A stretch of 64,000 bases of DNA from NCBI GenBank assembly GCA_963784995.1, contig CAWATZ010000008.1, positions 156,170-220,169 of the forward strand. The letters run 5' to 3'. Positions 52,386-60,756 of this stretch are shown here, in pieces; the first letter of the stretch is position 1, and each line of letters begins with the position of its first letter. A program made the position numbers and the translations under genes. Origin of the DNA: CAWATZ01 sp963784995 (GTDB taxonomy: Bacteria > Planctomycetota > Planctomycetia > Gemmatales > Gemmataceae). A model generated the notes under the pieces. That model ran no database searches, had not been told where the DNA came from, and saw only the letters and a program-made list of their open reading frames with translations.

Positions 52386-53876
52386 TCACGGCCGGTGTTC
52401 CGTCTCCAGCAGTCTGCAGACGTACTGGCGGTAGTGCCGGTCCAGACGGTCCAGATCGCTGCCAAAGACCTGGGCAAAGTCGGTCAGGCGATGTTCGGGA
52501 GTGCGCCTTGGATAAACCAGGGCCAGGTAGCGCTTCAGTGCGTGCGGCTGTTCTTCCAGGAGCATCCGCACCAGCGCCCAGCTCTGGGCGTAGCCGAGCA
52601 GGGCCAGGGAAACGGTTCCCCGGCCGTGGAGCCAATCATCGCCGCGGACCAGGTCGCGCAGGGGGATCAAGTCGCCATTGGCCTGGACCACGCGGGCCAG
52701 GGTGCCCAGCCGCTGCGGGTTGGGCTCGCCGATTCCCAGCCATTCGCCGTTTCGCGTGGACTCGCAGTAGCAGGCCAGTCCCTCGACCAACCACAGGCCG
52801 GCGTCGCCCTCGCGGTTGAGCAGGCCGCCGTTGAAGGCTAGCTGATGCGACACCTCGTGCATGATGGTGGAAATGTTGGCGTCATTGCGAAAGTTCCGGG
52901 CCTGCCGGCTGAACTCGCTGACGGCCAGCTGCCGGCGCAGCGTCAAGGGCACGTCCTTGAGCAACTGCTCGCCCCGACTCTTGCCCGCCAGGTAGGAGCG
53001 GTTCTGGCCGTAATCGTAGACCACCAGCCGATTGCTGACCTTGTGATAGAACCCGGTCACGGCGGAGGGCATGGTTTGTCCGAGGTAGGCCTCGAAGCCG
53101 GCCTGCGAGTCGAAGACGGCGACCATCAGCTTGCCGCGCGGCTCGCGGACAGCAAAGCCCTTCTTGCGAAAGTGATCGAAGAACAGGGCGTACAGGGTCT
53201 CGCAGTTGTACAGCCGATGTTCGGTGAACTCGTCGCAGGTGTTGCCGATGGCCAGGAAGTGCCTGCTGTCGAGCCGGGCCATTTGCGGCAGCTTGTGAGT
53301 CCGGCTCAGCTGGAGCATGTCGGCGACAAACTGCCGGCCCTCGAACTCTTCCTGGGCGATGAAGTCGAAGCCGCCGCAGATCAGGTAGCAGCCCGGCCGG
53401 GGGTCGCGGTCCAGCAGGGCGATGCGCACCGACTGGCCGGCAAAGGCGGACACGGCCCAGCAGTATTCCTGGAGTTGCCCCCGCTGGCGCGGTCCGATTC
53501 GCGGGGCCGGCTGATAGGTGCTGCCGACGCGGTGCAGGCGCGGCAGGAAGCGCCGGCCGGACGCTTCCAGGACAACGTCGATCTCCGCGTCGGCCGGAAC
53601 TCCCTCGGGCCGGACCACCGCGGCGGTGCAGCGGATGGCCCCGACTCCTGGCGGAATGACAATGGTGCGGTGCAGCAGCCCGGTCCGACCCGTGGGCCCG
53701 CAATCGCTGCTGCACGCGGCGAGGTGCAAGCTGGGTCCCCGGCCGGTGGCCGTGGTGACGTAGAAGCCGTCGCCCTCCCAGTGCGTGAGCCGGCCGGTCT
53801 CGAAGCGCAGGTTGGCCGGAGCAGCCGGCGGGGTCGTGGCGGGCAAGGCGAGCAGCAGCGGCAGGGTCCAGAGCAT
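52386..53876 (-). CDS. exported DUF1570 (peptidase MA-like) protein
   Basis: This 496-residue protein has a signal peptide (MLWTLPLLLALPATT), an N-terminal beta-rich carbohydrate-binding-like region (about 25-180) and a C-terminal DUF1570/peptidase-MA-like domain with the zinc motif HEVSH (340-344) and a downstream Glu in 'GLWLVEGLACY'. It is probably a secreted or periplasmic metalloprotease-like protein. AGGAG is 9 nt before the ATG at 53876. An ATG upstream at 53927 would spoil the signal peptide. Confidence 0.83.
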   Translation of the reverse strand: MLWTLPLLLALPATTPPAAPANLRFETGRLTHWEGDGFYVTTATGRGPSLHLAACSSDCGPTGRTGLLHRTIVIPPGVGAIRCTAAVVRPEGVPADAEIDVVLEASGRRFLPRLHRVGSTYQPAPRIGPRQRGQLQEYCWAVSAFAGQSVRIALLDRDPRPGCYLICGGFDFIAQEEFEGRQFVADMLQLSRTHKLPQMARLDSRHFLAIGNTCDEFTEHRLYNCETLYALFFDHFRKKGFAVREPRGKLMVAVFDSQAGFEAYLGQTMPSAVTGFYHKVSNRLVVYDYGQNRSYLAGKSRGEQLLKDVPLTLRRQLAVSEFSRQARNFRNDANISTIMHEVSHQLAFNGGLLNREGDAGLWLVEGLACYCESTRNGEWLGIGEPNPQRLGTLARVVQANGDLIPLRDLVRGDDWLHGRGTVSLALLGYAQSWALVRMLLEEQPHALKRYLALVYPRRTPEHRLTDFAQVFGSDLDRLDRHYRQYVCRLLETEHRP

Positions 53877-53986
53877 GAAGGCGGTCTCCTGGAGCGGATG
53901 ACGGCGGGGAGACGGAGGCTGGCGCAAGTATGGGATACGGCGGCGGAGAAGACAAGGAACAGGAGCGTGGCGGGGATTCGCGGGGG

Positions 53987-54015
53987 TTGCTGGGAGGGGG
54001 AGGGTCGTTTAGAAT
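53987..54015 (+). promoter_or_regulatory. promoter of the tRNA-Arg gene
   Basis: TTGCTG (53987-53992), a 17-nt spacer and TAGAAT (54010-54015), 10 nt before the first tRNA base. Confidence 0.55.
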
Positions 54016-54025
54016 CGGGGGAGAA

Positions 54026-54302
54026 GCCCCCGTAGCTCAGAGGATAGAGCAGCGGTTTTCTGCGGAAAGTGGACCCTGCCGGGGAAACCTTGCAGGTGCA
54101 GCGGCCAAAAAGGGGAACCCTACAGCGAGCCTCGCCATGGCAACCCCTGCTAAAACACGCTTGCGAGCGTGAAAGGCGTAGAGACTAGACGGCCGCCACC
54201 TACCGGCTGGCAACAGCCCACGGTGAAGGTATAGTCCAGGGAGGCGCGAAAGCGCCACAAACCTGAAACCGCTGGTCGCAGGTTCGAGTCCTGCCGGGGG
54301 TG
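54026..54302 (+). tRNA. tRNA-Arg(UCU) split by a group I intron
   Basis: The 5' exon (54026-54061) and 3' exon (54266-54302) fold together into a full cloverleaf. The acceptor stem is GCCCCCG with CGGGGGU (terminal G-U pair) and the discriminator is G at 54302. The D stem is GCUC/GAGC, the anticodon stem GCGGU/ACCGC, the loop UUUCUAA with anticodon UCU (54059-54061), and the T stem GCAGG/CCUGC with loop UUCGAGU. The CCA end is not encoded. A 204-nt intron separates positions 36 and 37. A standard search for uninterrupted tRNAs would miss it. It reads AGA (and AGG) codons. Confidence 0.93.
54062..54265 (+). other. group I intron (IC3-like) in tRNA-Arg
   Basis: This 204-nt intron sits directly after the anticodon and ends in the required G (54265). 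Elements seen: P2 (CCUGC 54075-54079 with GCAGG 54092-54096), P6-region hairpin CACGC/GCGUG (54156-54171), P7 GACUA (54183-54187) with UAGUC (54232-54236), P8 GGCUG-GCAA-CAGCC (54205-54218), and P9 GGCGC-GAAA-GCGCC (54243-54256). The stretch 'GUAGAGACUAGACGG' and the 3' half match, from memory, the Azoarcus tRNA-Ile intron. A GGA just before P2 can pair with the anticodon UCU as P1, giving the usual U-G pair at the 5' splice site. No homing-endonuclease frame. Confidence 0.9.
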
Positions 54303-54352
54303 CTGGTTCGCGGGTGCTTCGATGAGGAAGAAACTAGGGGCATACCAAGACG

Positions 54353-54634
54353 ATGGCAACCGAGATCGTGAGCCACGGCATCTTGCGGCCGGATGGGACC
54401 ATCCAGCTGGACAAAAAACCGGACCTGGCTGCTGGGCCGGTGGAAGTTGTGCTGCGCCCGATCGAGCCGAGCTTGCTCAAGACGCTTCGTGAAATCGACG
54501 AGCAGCAACAAGCACGCGGTTTTCAGGGCCGATCAAAGGCCCAAATCGATGCCGACCTGGCTGAACAGCGTGCTGGGGACGAAAAGCGACTGAAGGAGAT
54601 TCACTCCCACACCACCAGCCCGCTTCCCGAGTAG
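54353..54634 (+). CDS. antitoxin-like protein next to broken vapC
   Basis: This 93-residue protein begins MATEIVSHGILRPDGTIQLD, a beta-strand start as in small VapB/AbrB-like antitoxins, and has a long charged helix in the second half. Its stop is 4 nt before a vapC-like start, which is the usual toxin position. The toxin is cut short, so the antitoxin may now be orphan. Confidence 0.6.
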   Translation: MATEIVSHGILRPDGTIQLDKKPDLAAGPVEVVLRPIEPSLLKTLREIDEQQQARGFQGRSKAQIDADLAEQRAGDEKRLKEIHSHTTSPLPE

Positions 54635-54638
54635 GCCC

Positions 54639-54690
54639 ATGCTCGTTTACCTGGACACCATGATCGTGGTGTACTTCATCGAGGGAGAGC
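54639..54690 (+). pseudogene. vapC-like PIN toxin, 5' fragment
   Basis: The first 17-18 codons read 'MLVYLDTMIVVYFIEGE', the typical PIN-domain start with the first catalytic Asp. The match stops abruptly near 54690, where the amidohydrolase fragment begins in another frame. The rest of the toxin gene is absent. Confidence 0.55.
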
Positions 54691-55104
54691 CAGCTGGCCA
54701 ACGCGGCGGTGCTGGCCAAACACAAGATCCCGCTGGCCATCGGCAGCGGCTTCGAGAGCTACGTCCCCAAGACGCGAGTGCTGCGCTTCGAGGCGGCCAT
54801 CGCCATGATCAACGGCCTGGGATATGAGCGAGCCCTGTCGGCAGTCACGCTCGACGCGGCCCGGATTCTGGGGATCGAGGATCGCGTCGGCAGCCTGGAG
54901 GTGGGCAAGTCGGCGGACCTGGTGTTATTCGATGGCGACCCGTTCGAGCATGCGACCAACGTGAGTCATACGCTGAGCGAGGGAAAGATCGTGTACGATC
55001 GCGGGGAGTACCTGAAGCTGCCGTATGCTCGGCGGGCGCTGCCGTTGGTTGGGGGCGGTGCGGGTGGCGGGTGCTGTTTGGGGTGGTGTGCAGGTCGCCC
55101 GTGA
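54686..55104 (+). pseudogene. amidohydrolase, 3' fragment
   Basis: In frame 1, from about 54688 to the stop at 55104, about 138 residues match the C-terminal third of imidazolonepropionase-like amidohydrolases ('LAKHKIPLAIGSGFES', 'AVTLDAARILGIEDRVGSLEVGKSADLVLFDGDPFE' in parts). The metal-binding N-terminal two thirds are missing, so it cannot be active. The GTG at 54709 might start a short product but there is no ribosome site. Confidence 0.65.
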
Positions 55105-55111
55105 GAAAAAC

Positions 55112-55148
55112 AGCGAAGCCCTGAGCGTGAGCCCGGGGCTTCGCTTTT
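55112..55148 (+). terminator. intrinsic terminator
   Basis: A 10-bp stem AGCGAAGCCC/GGGCTTCGCT with a 14-nt loop is followed by TTT. It lies just after the amidohydrolase fragment, so it is probably its original terminator. Confidence 0.65.
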
Positions 55149-55278
55149 GATGGGAAAAAAAACTGGCAAAGCGGGCTGAACCGTGATAGAGTAATCGGCG
55201 GGTAATGAACAAGCGGCCAGGAACAGGCGGCCAGAGAACAAGCGCCAGCCCAGACGGGAAAGGCAATTGGGCCAGGGT

Positions 55279-55875
55279 ATGCAGCTAACCGCCCATATAC
55301 TTCAGGATTTCGGCCTCAAAGACAAACAACGATCTTGGGGATTCACCCTTGGTGGGGGTGGGGGCCTCAACATATTCGCAGGTGCGCTCATGAAAGACCT
55401 TCTCGATGCACTTTGTGTTCACTTTGCTTCTCCAACAGTGGATGGCCGGAGGATTCTCTTTGAACTTGACCATGTCAGTGGATCGCCCCGAATACGGGTA
55501 ATAGAGGTCGGGCATGGTCAGCGTCGCGTTTTGGCGAATATTTTCGGTTTGGATTCCACATATACTGTTGTGCTACCAGACTCTTCCTCCGTGGCCTGCA
55601 CCAGTGGGGAGCAGGTTATTGCACAAATCGACGATCTGGCAAAGCCCTATACAAGCATCTGTTGGAGCTGCCAATCCTACCTCTCTATGACAGCTGAGAA
55701 TCGATGCCCAAAGTGTAGGAAGTACATTCTCTGCGAGTGCGGAAAATGCCTATGTGACAATCCAGATTATCAGATCCACCCAGCCCCAGAACCCGCGAGT
55801 AAAGAAGACATTGAAGAACTGAATCGAAGATTTGCGTCGGCTTTGAAAGCAACTGCACGCTCGAAGTCAAAGTAG
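55279..55875 (+). CDS. hypothetical protein with zinc-ribbon C-terminus
   Basis: This 198-residue protein begins MQLTAHILQDFGLKD. Its middle is mixed alpha/beta; four cysteines and more ('CWSCQSYL', 'CPKCRKYILCECGKCLCDN') form a zinc-ribbon-like C-terminal cluster. Codon use is more AT-rich than around it, as in the next two genes, so it may belong to the restriction-modification island. A TTG 12 nt upstream could also start it. No known function. Confidence 0.7.
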   Translation: MQLTAHILQDFGLKDKQRSWGFTLGGGGGLNIFAGALMKDLLDALCVHFASPTVDGRRILFELDHVSGSPRIRVIEVGHGQRRVLANIFGLDSTYTVVLPDSSSVACTSGEQVIAQIDDLAKPYTSICWSCQSYLSMTAENRCPKCRKYILCECGKCLCDNPDYQIHPAPEPASKEDIEELNRRFASALKATARSKSK

Positions 55876-56023
55876 AGGAAAAAGAGGCCGAACCAAGCGC
55901 AACAGACAGGCCGCACGAATGAAGTGATGCCGATTTAACTGTCGTGCCCGCGTGAGTCGGCAGTTGAGCTTTGTCGGTCACAGTGAAAGTACCCTTGGTC
56001 AATGCTTCATCGGAGGTCGGCGC

Positions 56024-56914
56024 ATGCCTGAGAACCTGGAGTCCTTCTCCAAGGGTGATCACACCGTCTATTGGGGCGATGCGATCCGGGTTTTGGAAGA
56101 GCGAATCCCAGATGCTTCCGTTCACCTGATTTTCGCCGACCCCCCCTACAACATAGGCAAACGATTCGCTAACTTCGTGGACCGTTGGCCGACAGACAAA
56201 GAATATGCTGAATGGTGCTTTTTATGGTTGGCGTTATGCAAAAAAAAGCTCGTGCCGCACGGAAGCCTGTATGTGATGGCCAGCACGCAGAGCATGCCCT
56301 ACCTCGACCTGTACTTGCGAGACCGCATGTGCGTGCTCTCCCGCGTCGTCTGGCACTACGATAGTTCAGGTGTTCAAGCCAGACGCTATTTCGGCTCTGC
56401 CTACGAGCCGATTCTTTTGTGCGTCAAAGATGCCAACAACTACACCTTCAACGGAGAAGACATTCTCGTGGAAGCCAAGACCGGAGCGCAGCGGAGATTA
56501 ATCGATTATCGAAAAAAAGTCCCCGCAGTGTACAGTTCCAAGAAAGTCCCCGGCAATGTTTGGTATTTCGCAAGAGTACGTTACCGAATGGCAGAGTACG
56601 AGGATCATCCATCGCAGAAGCCTGAGGAATTGCTAGAGAGAATTGTCCGTGCAAGCAGCAATCCAGGCGACACCATCCTCGATCCTTTCTCCGGTACGTT
56701 CACGACTTCTGCTGTGGGTCAACGGCTTGGCCGGAAGACGATTGGTATCGAACTGCAAAAAGAATATGTAAAAATCGGACTACGAAGGCTTCAGATTCAG
56801 GACCAGCTAAACGGAGAGCGCCTCCAACCACTCGACAAGACGTACATTCGAAGGAACAGCAATGGTCGCAAGCACCAACCTACGAACGAACCGACGTTGT
56901 TCGAGGAGGAGTGA
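56024..56914 (+). CDS. adenine-specific DNA methyltransferase (YhdJ-like)
   Basis: This 296-residue beta-class N6-adenine methyltransferase has the catalytic 'DPPYN' at 39-43, followed by the target-recognition region, and the SAM-binding 'DPFSGTFTT' at about 220. The stretch 'WHYDSSGVQARRYFGSAYEPILLCVKDA' (in parts) and 'VEAKTGAQRRLIDYRK' follow E. coli YhdJ closely, from memory; YhdJ modifies ATGCAT, so that site is predicted here. GGAGG is 7 nt before the ATG at 56024. The next gene overlaps or abuts it and is the likely restriction partner. Confidence 0.9.
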   Translation: MPENLESFSKGDHTVYWGDAIRVLEERIPDASVHLIFADPPYNIGKRFANFVDRWPTDKEYAEWCFLWLALCKKKLVPHGSLYVMASTQSMPYLDLYLRDRMCVLSRVVWHYDSSGVQARRYFGSAYEPILLCVKDANNYTFNGEDILVEAKTGAQRRLIDYRKKVPAVYSSKKVPGNVWYFARVRYRMAEYEDHPSQKPEELLERIVRASSNPGDTILDPFSGTFTTSAVGQRLGRKTIGIELQKEYVKIGLRRLQIQDQLNGERLQPLDKTYIRRNSNGRKHQPTNEPTLFEEE

Positions 56915-58023
56915 ACGTGGAGCACGAATTCACACCTGTTATCATGCAAATCCTGAAAAAGGATTTCAAGAAGCACGCCGAAGACATCTACAACATGAGC
57001 TTGCTCATCCAGTACCTGAACATCAAGACGCGATCTGCCTCTCGCGGGTCCAAGGCACGTTCCTCATTTGGGAACATATACGCGATTTACGTTCTCGTCG
57101 AAGATTACGTCAAGAAGAATTACCATGAGCGCGGCGACTACACCAAGTATGACGGCGCTCGCTTCTCTGACCTTTTTCAGCGACAAAGAGAATTGCCATT
57201 TGGGGCAAAACTCCAAAACCACCACCTCAACCACAGGCTCAACGAGGAGTTTCACAAGTATTTTCCTACATGCGAGTTTACTCCCATCATGCGGGAGGTA
57301 AAGACCAAGCGATATTGGATCAACGAGAACCTTCTCAAGATGAAGATCGGAGAAACAGTTTACAATACCGCTCCGACGGTCCTCCGAATCGTTGAGGCCT
57401 ACATTGCGGCCAAGAAAGATGCCTTTGAGCAGTTCCTCCAAGATTGCCAGGGGATGTTGCAGATGGAGAAGGCGGATGCGAAGAAAGTGCAGGACTTCAT
57501 CGTCGGCCGCCTGAAGCCAAACGTGGATGCTCGCGTCTTTGAGATTGTGAGCTATGCGATTCTCAAGGAGTTCTACGGCGCTCAAACTGTCTTTTGGGGT
57601 TGGTCCCTCGACGCCATCAAGCAAGAAGGTCTAGTGCTTTACAAGACCGGCAGAACAAACGCCAACGATGGCGGCATCGATTTCGTGATGCGACCTCTAG
57701 GCCGCTTTTTCCAAGTCACGGAAACCATTGACGCACGGAAGTATTTCCTCGACATCGATAAGATTCAAAGGTTTCCGTTGACTTTCGTCGTCAAGTCAGA
57801 CGAACCTGTAGAGACAATTCGCGGGCGAGTAGAGGCTCAGGCAAGACGCGTGTACTCCATTGACAAGATCGTCAAGAAGTACATGGACTGCATCGAGGAA
57901 ATAATCAATATTCCCCGACTTCTTGAGTGTTTTTCCGAAGTACAGAACCGCAAGGCTCTCGCACCGGTGATAAACGAGATCGTGTTGCAGAGTAAGGTGG
58001 AGTTCAATTACGAAGAAGAATGA
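56911..58023 (+). CDS. putative type II restriction endonuclease
   Basis: The frame of up to 370 residues directly follows the methyltransferase; the GTG at 56911 overlaps its stop (GTGA), and a second GTG at 56917 has GGAGG 7-8 nt upstream and may be the true start. The only motif seen is 'GGIDFVMRPLGRFFQVTE' near residues 253-270, which resembles the Mrr-like nuclease motif GGID...QVK, but with Thr in place of the catalytic Lys. The rest is helical. The position makes a role as restriction endonuclease likely; the recognition site would equal that of the methyltransferase. Confidence 0.7.
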   Translation: MNVEHEFTPVIMQILKKDFKKHAEDIYNMSLLIQYLNIKTRSASRGSKARSSFGNIYAIYVLVEDYVKKNYHERGDYTKYDGARFSDLFQRQRELPFGAKLQNHHLNHRLNEEFHKYFPTCEFTPIMREVKTKRYWINENLLKMKIGETVYNTAPTVLRIVEAYIAAKKDAFEQFLQDCQGMLQMEKADAKKVQDFIVGRLKPNVDARVFEIVSYAILKEFYGAQTVFWGWSLDAIKQEGLVLYKTGRTNANDGGIDFVMRPLGRFFQVTETIDARKYFLDIDKIQRFPLTFVVKSDEPVETIRGRVEAQARRVYSIDKIVKKYMDCIEEIINIPRLLECFSEVQNRKALAPVINEIVLQSKVEFNYEEE

Positions 58024-58097
58024 GGATCGTGTAGAAAAATCGGCAAACCAGATACCAGATGCAGAATTTGACCAAACGCCGCGCCAGCGTCCTCGGC

Positions 58098-58883
58098 CTA
58101 CTTCTTGATACAGGAGAGGTTGAGCAGTTCTTCCACAATTACTCTCAGATCGTGGATGACTTTGTCGATATCCTCTTTCTTGGCGATGAAGTAGCGGTTG
58201 TGGGCCGAGCGGTCCCCTAAACTCTTGATGAGCGGGAGCCCCCTTTTCGTCTCTCGGCCAAGATGAAAGGTTGGGTCGCCCATGATCCGGTCTACGAGAT
58301 GACTCAGCATCAGGTAATTGCCATCGCCGCCCTTGATCTCGTGGGCCTTCGTCTTGGCCTCGTACACCTCGATGATTAGGGTTTCGACAAGCCTACGGAT
58401 CATCACGGAGCAGGCATCGTACCACTGGTGTTCGTAAGTGCCGTTGGCTTGCTGAACGACGCTTTCGATGTACCCCCTCGTTTTCGTGACCACAGACATG
58501 GGCAGCACATTCTCGTTTGCCGGGATCGGGCTTGCCTGGATGCTTTCGATCTTCGGCAGGATGACGGAGTGGCAGAGGAGCCGAAGTTCCTTGAGAGCGT
58601 CTGCTCGCTGCTTTGCCGTCAAGCTCTCCGTGGATTTCAAGACGGAGAGATTGCTGGAGAAGTTGGCGAGGTCGGCGGCTTGAAGGTCCAAACTGTTCAA
58701 CAAGGGCAGCACTTTCCCTTCCGTGGTCGTGACGGATACAGCCACGCCATGAAACTTGTTGCCGTAAGGGTTCGCTCCCGCTAAGGACTTCTGGTTCCTC
58801 TTCGCGGTCTTTGCGACCTCACAGGCACGCTCCCCATCACTGAGCAGGCCGTTCAGCAGAACTCGGGCTTCCGTCGCTTTCAT
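58098..58883 (-). CDS. DUF4145-like protein
   Basis: This 261-residue protein has in its C-terminal half the pattern of DUF4145: 'YDACSVMIRRLVETLIIEVYEA', 'LSHLVDRIMGDP', 'LGDRSAHNRYFIAKKEDID'. Such domains accompany many restriction and anti-phage systems; their role is unknown. The N-terminal half is helical. The ATG at 58883 lies inside the end of the upstream gene (47-nt overlap), so they are coupled. Confidence 0.7.
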   Translation of the reverse strand: MKATEARVLLNGLLSDGERACEVAKTAKRNQKSLAGANPYGNKFHGVAVSVTTTEGKVLPLLNSLDLQAADLANFSSNLSVLKSTESLTAKQRADALKELRLLCHSVILPKIESIQASPIPANENVLPMSVVTKTRGYIESVVQQANGTYEHQWYDACSVMIRRLVETLIIEVYEAKTKAHEIKGGDGNYLMLSHLVDRIMGDPTFHLGRETKRGLPLIKSLGDRSAHNRYFIAKKEDIDKVIHDLRVIVEELLNLSCIKK

Positions 58884-59409
58884 TGAAAGGGGTATCCTTG
58901 TAGACGTAGACCTTCTCGGAGTCGTTCTTGCTCCGGTGCAGCTTTGCGGGGTCGCCATCAGTTTTCTGGACCATCCGTTGAAGTTCCGTCCGCACGTTGG
59001 TTTCAGGCAAGCTATGCCCCTTGTTGTCCTTCAAGTGGACGAGTACGTCCGCACTGGTGCGGGCCTGCGAGAAGTAACCCTCTTGCTTCAAGCCGTGCAG
59101 AAGGCTTGCGATGGAGGGCCCACCTTTCGTTCGCCGCTGCCGCGGCTGCTTGGGTTTCTCGCCGTTGCCATCCGCCACAGAATGGTTGCCTTGACCGTTG
59201 GGCTGGGCTGGCTGGCCGTTCGGAACCACGGCGTCGATGACTTCGGTGGGCTGTGGTTGTGCGGCGAGCAGGCGAGCTTGAGCGTTCATCAAGCCCCCGA
59301 TGGCTTGCGTCACTCCTTGCTGGATTTGCTGTCCGAGTTCCTGTGTCCCCTTGAACTTGATTTCCAGCTTCTCGATAGAGATGCTGAACTCTGTTTGATT
59401 CGTAACCAT
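58837..59409 (-). CDS. hypothetical protein, possible winged helix
   Basis: This 190-residue protein has an N-terminal coil-like segment, a Gln/Pro/Gly-rich basic linker ('QPRQRRTKGG') and a C-terminal segment of about 75 residues that could be a winged helix ('SIASLLHGLKQEGYF', 'ETNVRTELQRMV', 'KVYVYKDT'). AAGGGGG lies before the ATG. It is the first gene of a coupled pair with the DUF4145-like gene. No known function. Confidence 0.65.
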   Translation of the reverse strand: MVTNQTEFSISIEKLEIKFKGTQELGQQIQQGVTQAIGGLMNAQARLLAAQPQPTEVIDAVVPNGQPAQPNGQGNHSVADGNGEKPKQPRQRRTKGGPSIASLLHGLKQEGYFSQARTSADVLVHLKDNKGHSLPETNVRTELQRMVQKTDGDPAKLHRSKNDSEKVYVYKDTPFNESDGSPSSAERPAQ

Positions 59410-59703
59410 GATCCCCCCTTGGGTAAGTTCTGGTCGCCCCCTGACTTCTTACTGACAAATCGTCCCTGCCGTGGGTTCGCTTTTTATGCTCACAATCGTT
59501 CACCTTGCAATCGTACACTCGGGAGGAAGCAGGAGTCAAGGTTAGCATTGGGCGAGGAAAGCGGGAGCCGAGAGGAACCAGGGGAAACTTGACGGGATGA
59601 ACGGTTTGGGACGCGAAGAGGCCAAGGTTGTTAGGTCACTTCCGGGCTTTCGTAGGAGTCGGCAGCCGAGTACAATCCGGCACCACGTAGGGAGGGCCGT
59701 CTG

Positions 59704-60638
59704 ATGACCGAAGCGAAGGAAACGCAGCGTGACTGGCATCGGCTGTTCGGCCTGCTCCTGACCGACTTCTTCAGCGGCTCGCCCTTCGTCGTCGAGGTCG
59801 AGCGCGACCTGTCGGTGCAGCAGCAATTCATCGACGTGACCATCGTGCGCCGCGGCCGGGGGCGATTCGTCGGCCGCCTGCCCGATGGGATGGAGGGCCT
59901 GCGGCCGCACAACCTGTTGACCTTCAAATCGCACCATGAAGCGCTCCTTCCGTGGACCATGAAGGAACTGGTTTGCGCAGACGTGGCCTACCGCAAGCTC
60001 GTTAGCCCTTCGCCGTCCGAACTGCTCCCCGACGAGCAGTTCGGCCTGTACGCGGTGGCTGCACGCTTCCCGCACAACCTGTCGGGGCAAGTCCCCTGGC
60101 AGAAGGTCCAGGCCGGCGTATACGATTGTAAATGGGGCACGGACACGATCCGCGTGGTGGTGGCCGGCGAGCTGCCGCGTGAGCGCACAACGCCCCTCTG
60201 CACCTGTTCAGCGCCTCGCCGGACTTGCTGGAGTTCGGCCGCAGTGCCTACCAACGGCGCTCGGCAAACACCAGCTCGCTGTTGGGGCAGCTTTTTGACA
60301 CGCTTCAAGGGGAGGGTTTTGCCGTGTCGTTTACGATGGAGGACTTCCAGCGCCAGTACGCCAAGGAGCATTTCAAGGATCTGACGCCGACGGAACGTCG
60401 GGAGGCGCTGGAACTGCTGACCCCGGCGGAACGCCGAGAGACGTGGAAGTTGCTGACCCCGGCGGAACGTCGGGAGGTGCTGGAGTCGCTGAAGCCGGAG
60501 GAGCGACAGGAAGTGTTACAGGCGCTCCCGCCCGAGGAACGTCTGGCGGGTCTGTCCCCGGAGCAGATCCAGCAGTATCTTGACCGCTTGAACGCCCCGC
60601 GGCACGCTTCTTCCCGCAAACCGCGCCGGAAGAAGTAA
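59704..60638 (+). pseudogene. Rpn-family (DUF4351-like) protein, one frameshift
   Basis: From the ATG at 59704 the protein reads 'RDWHRLFGLLLTDFFSG' and 'EVERDLSVQQQFIDVTIVRR', typical of planctomycete Rpn-like transposase/nuclease proteins, up to about 60188. One missing G there moves it to the frame of a downstream part (about 60189-60638, 'DLLEFGRSAYQRR...'). That part carries about five copies of an 11-residue charged repeat around 'LTPAERREVLE' and a basic tail. Joined, it is about 311 residues. The break may be sequencing error. Confidence 0.65.
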
Positions 60639-60756
60639 CGTGGGGCCGGTCGTTTCAGGGCGGTGGACAAAAACAGGGACGCATCTCGAACTGCACGAAT
60701 CCACAATTCACATAATTCAAGATGCGTCTCTTTCTTCGCTCCCTCGACGGCCCCGC

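Noticed and set aside
54278..54302. tRNA 3' end as an attachment site
   Set aside because: I could not find a second copy of this sequence downstream in the window, nor an integrase gene.
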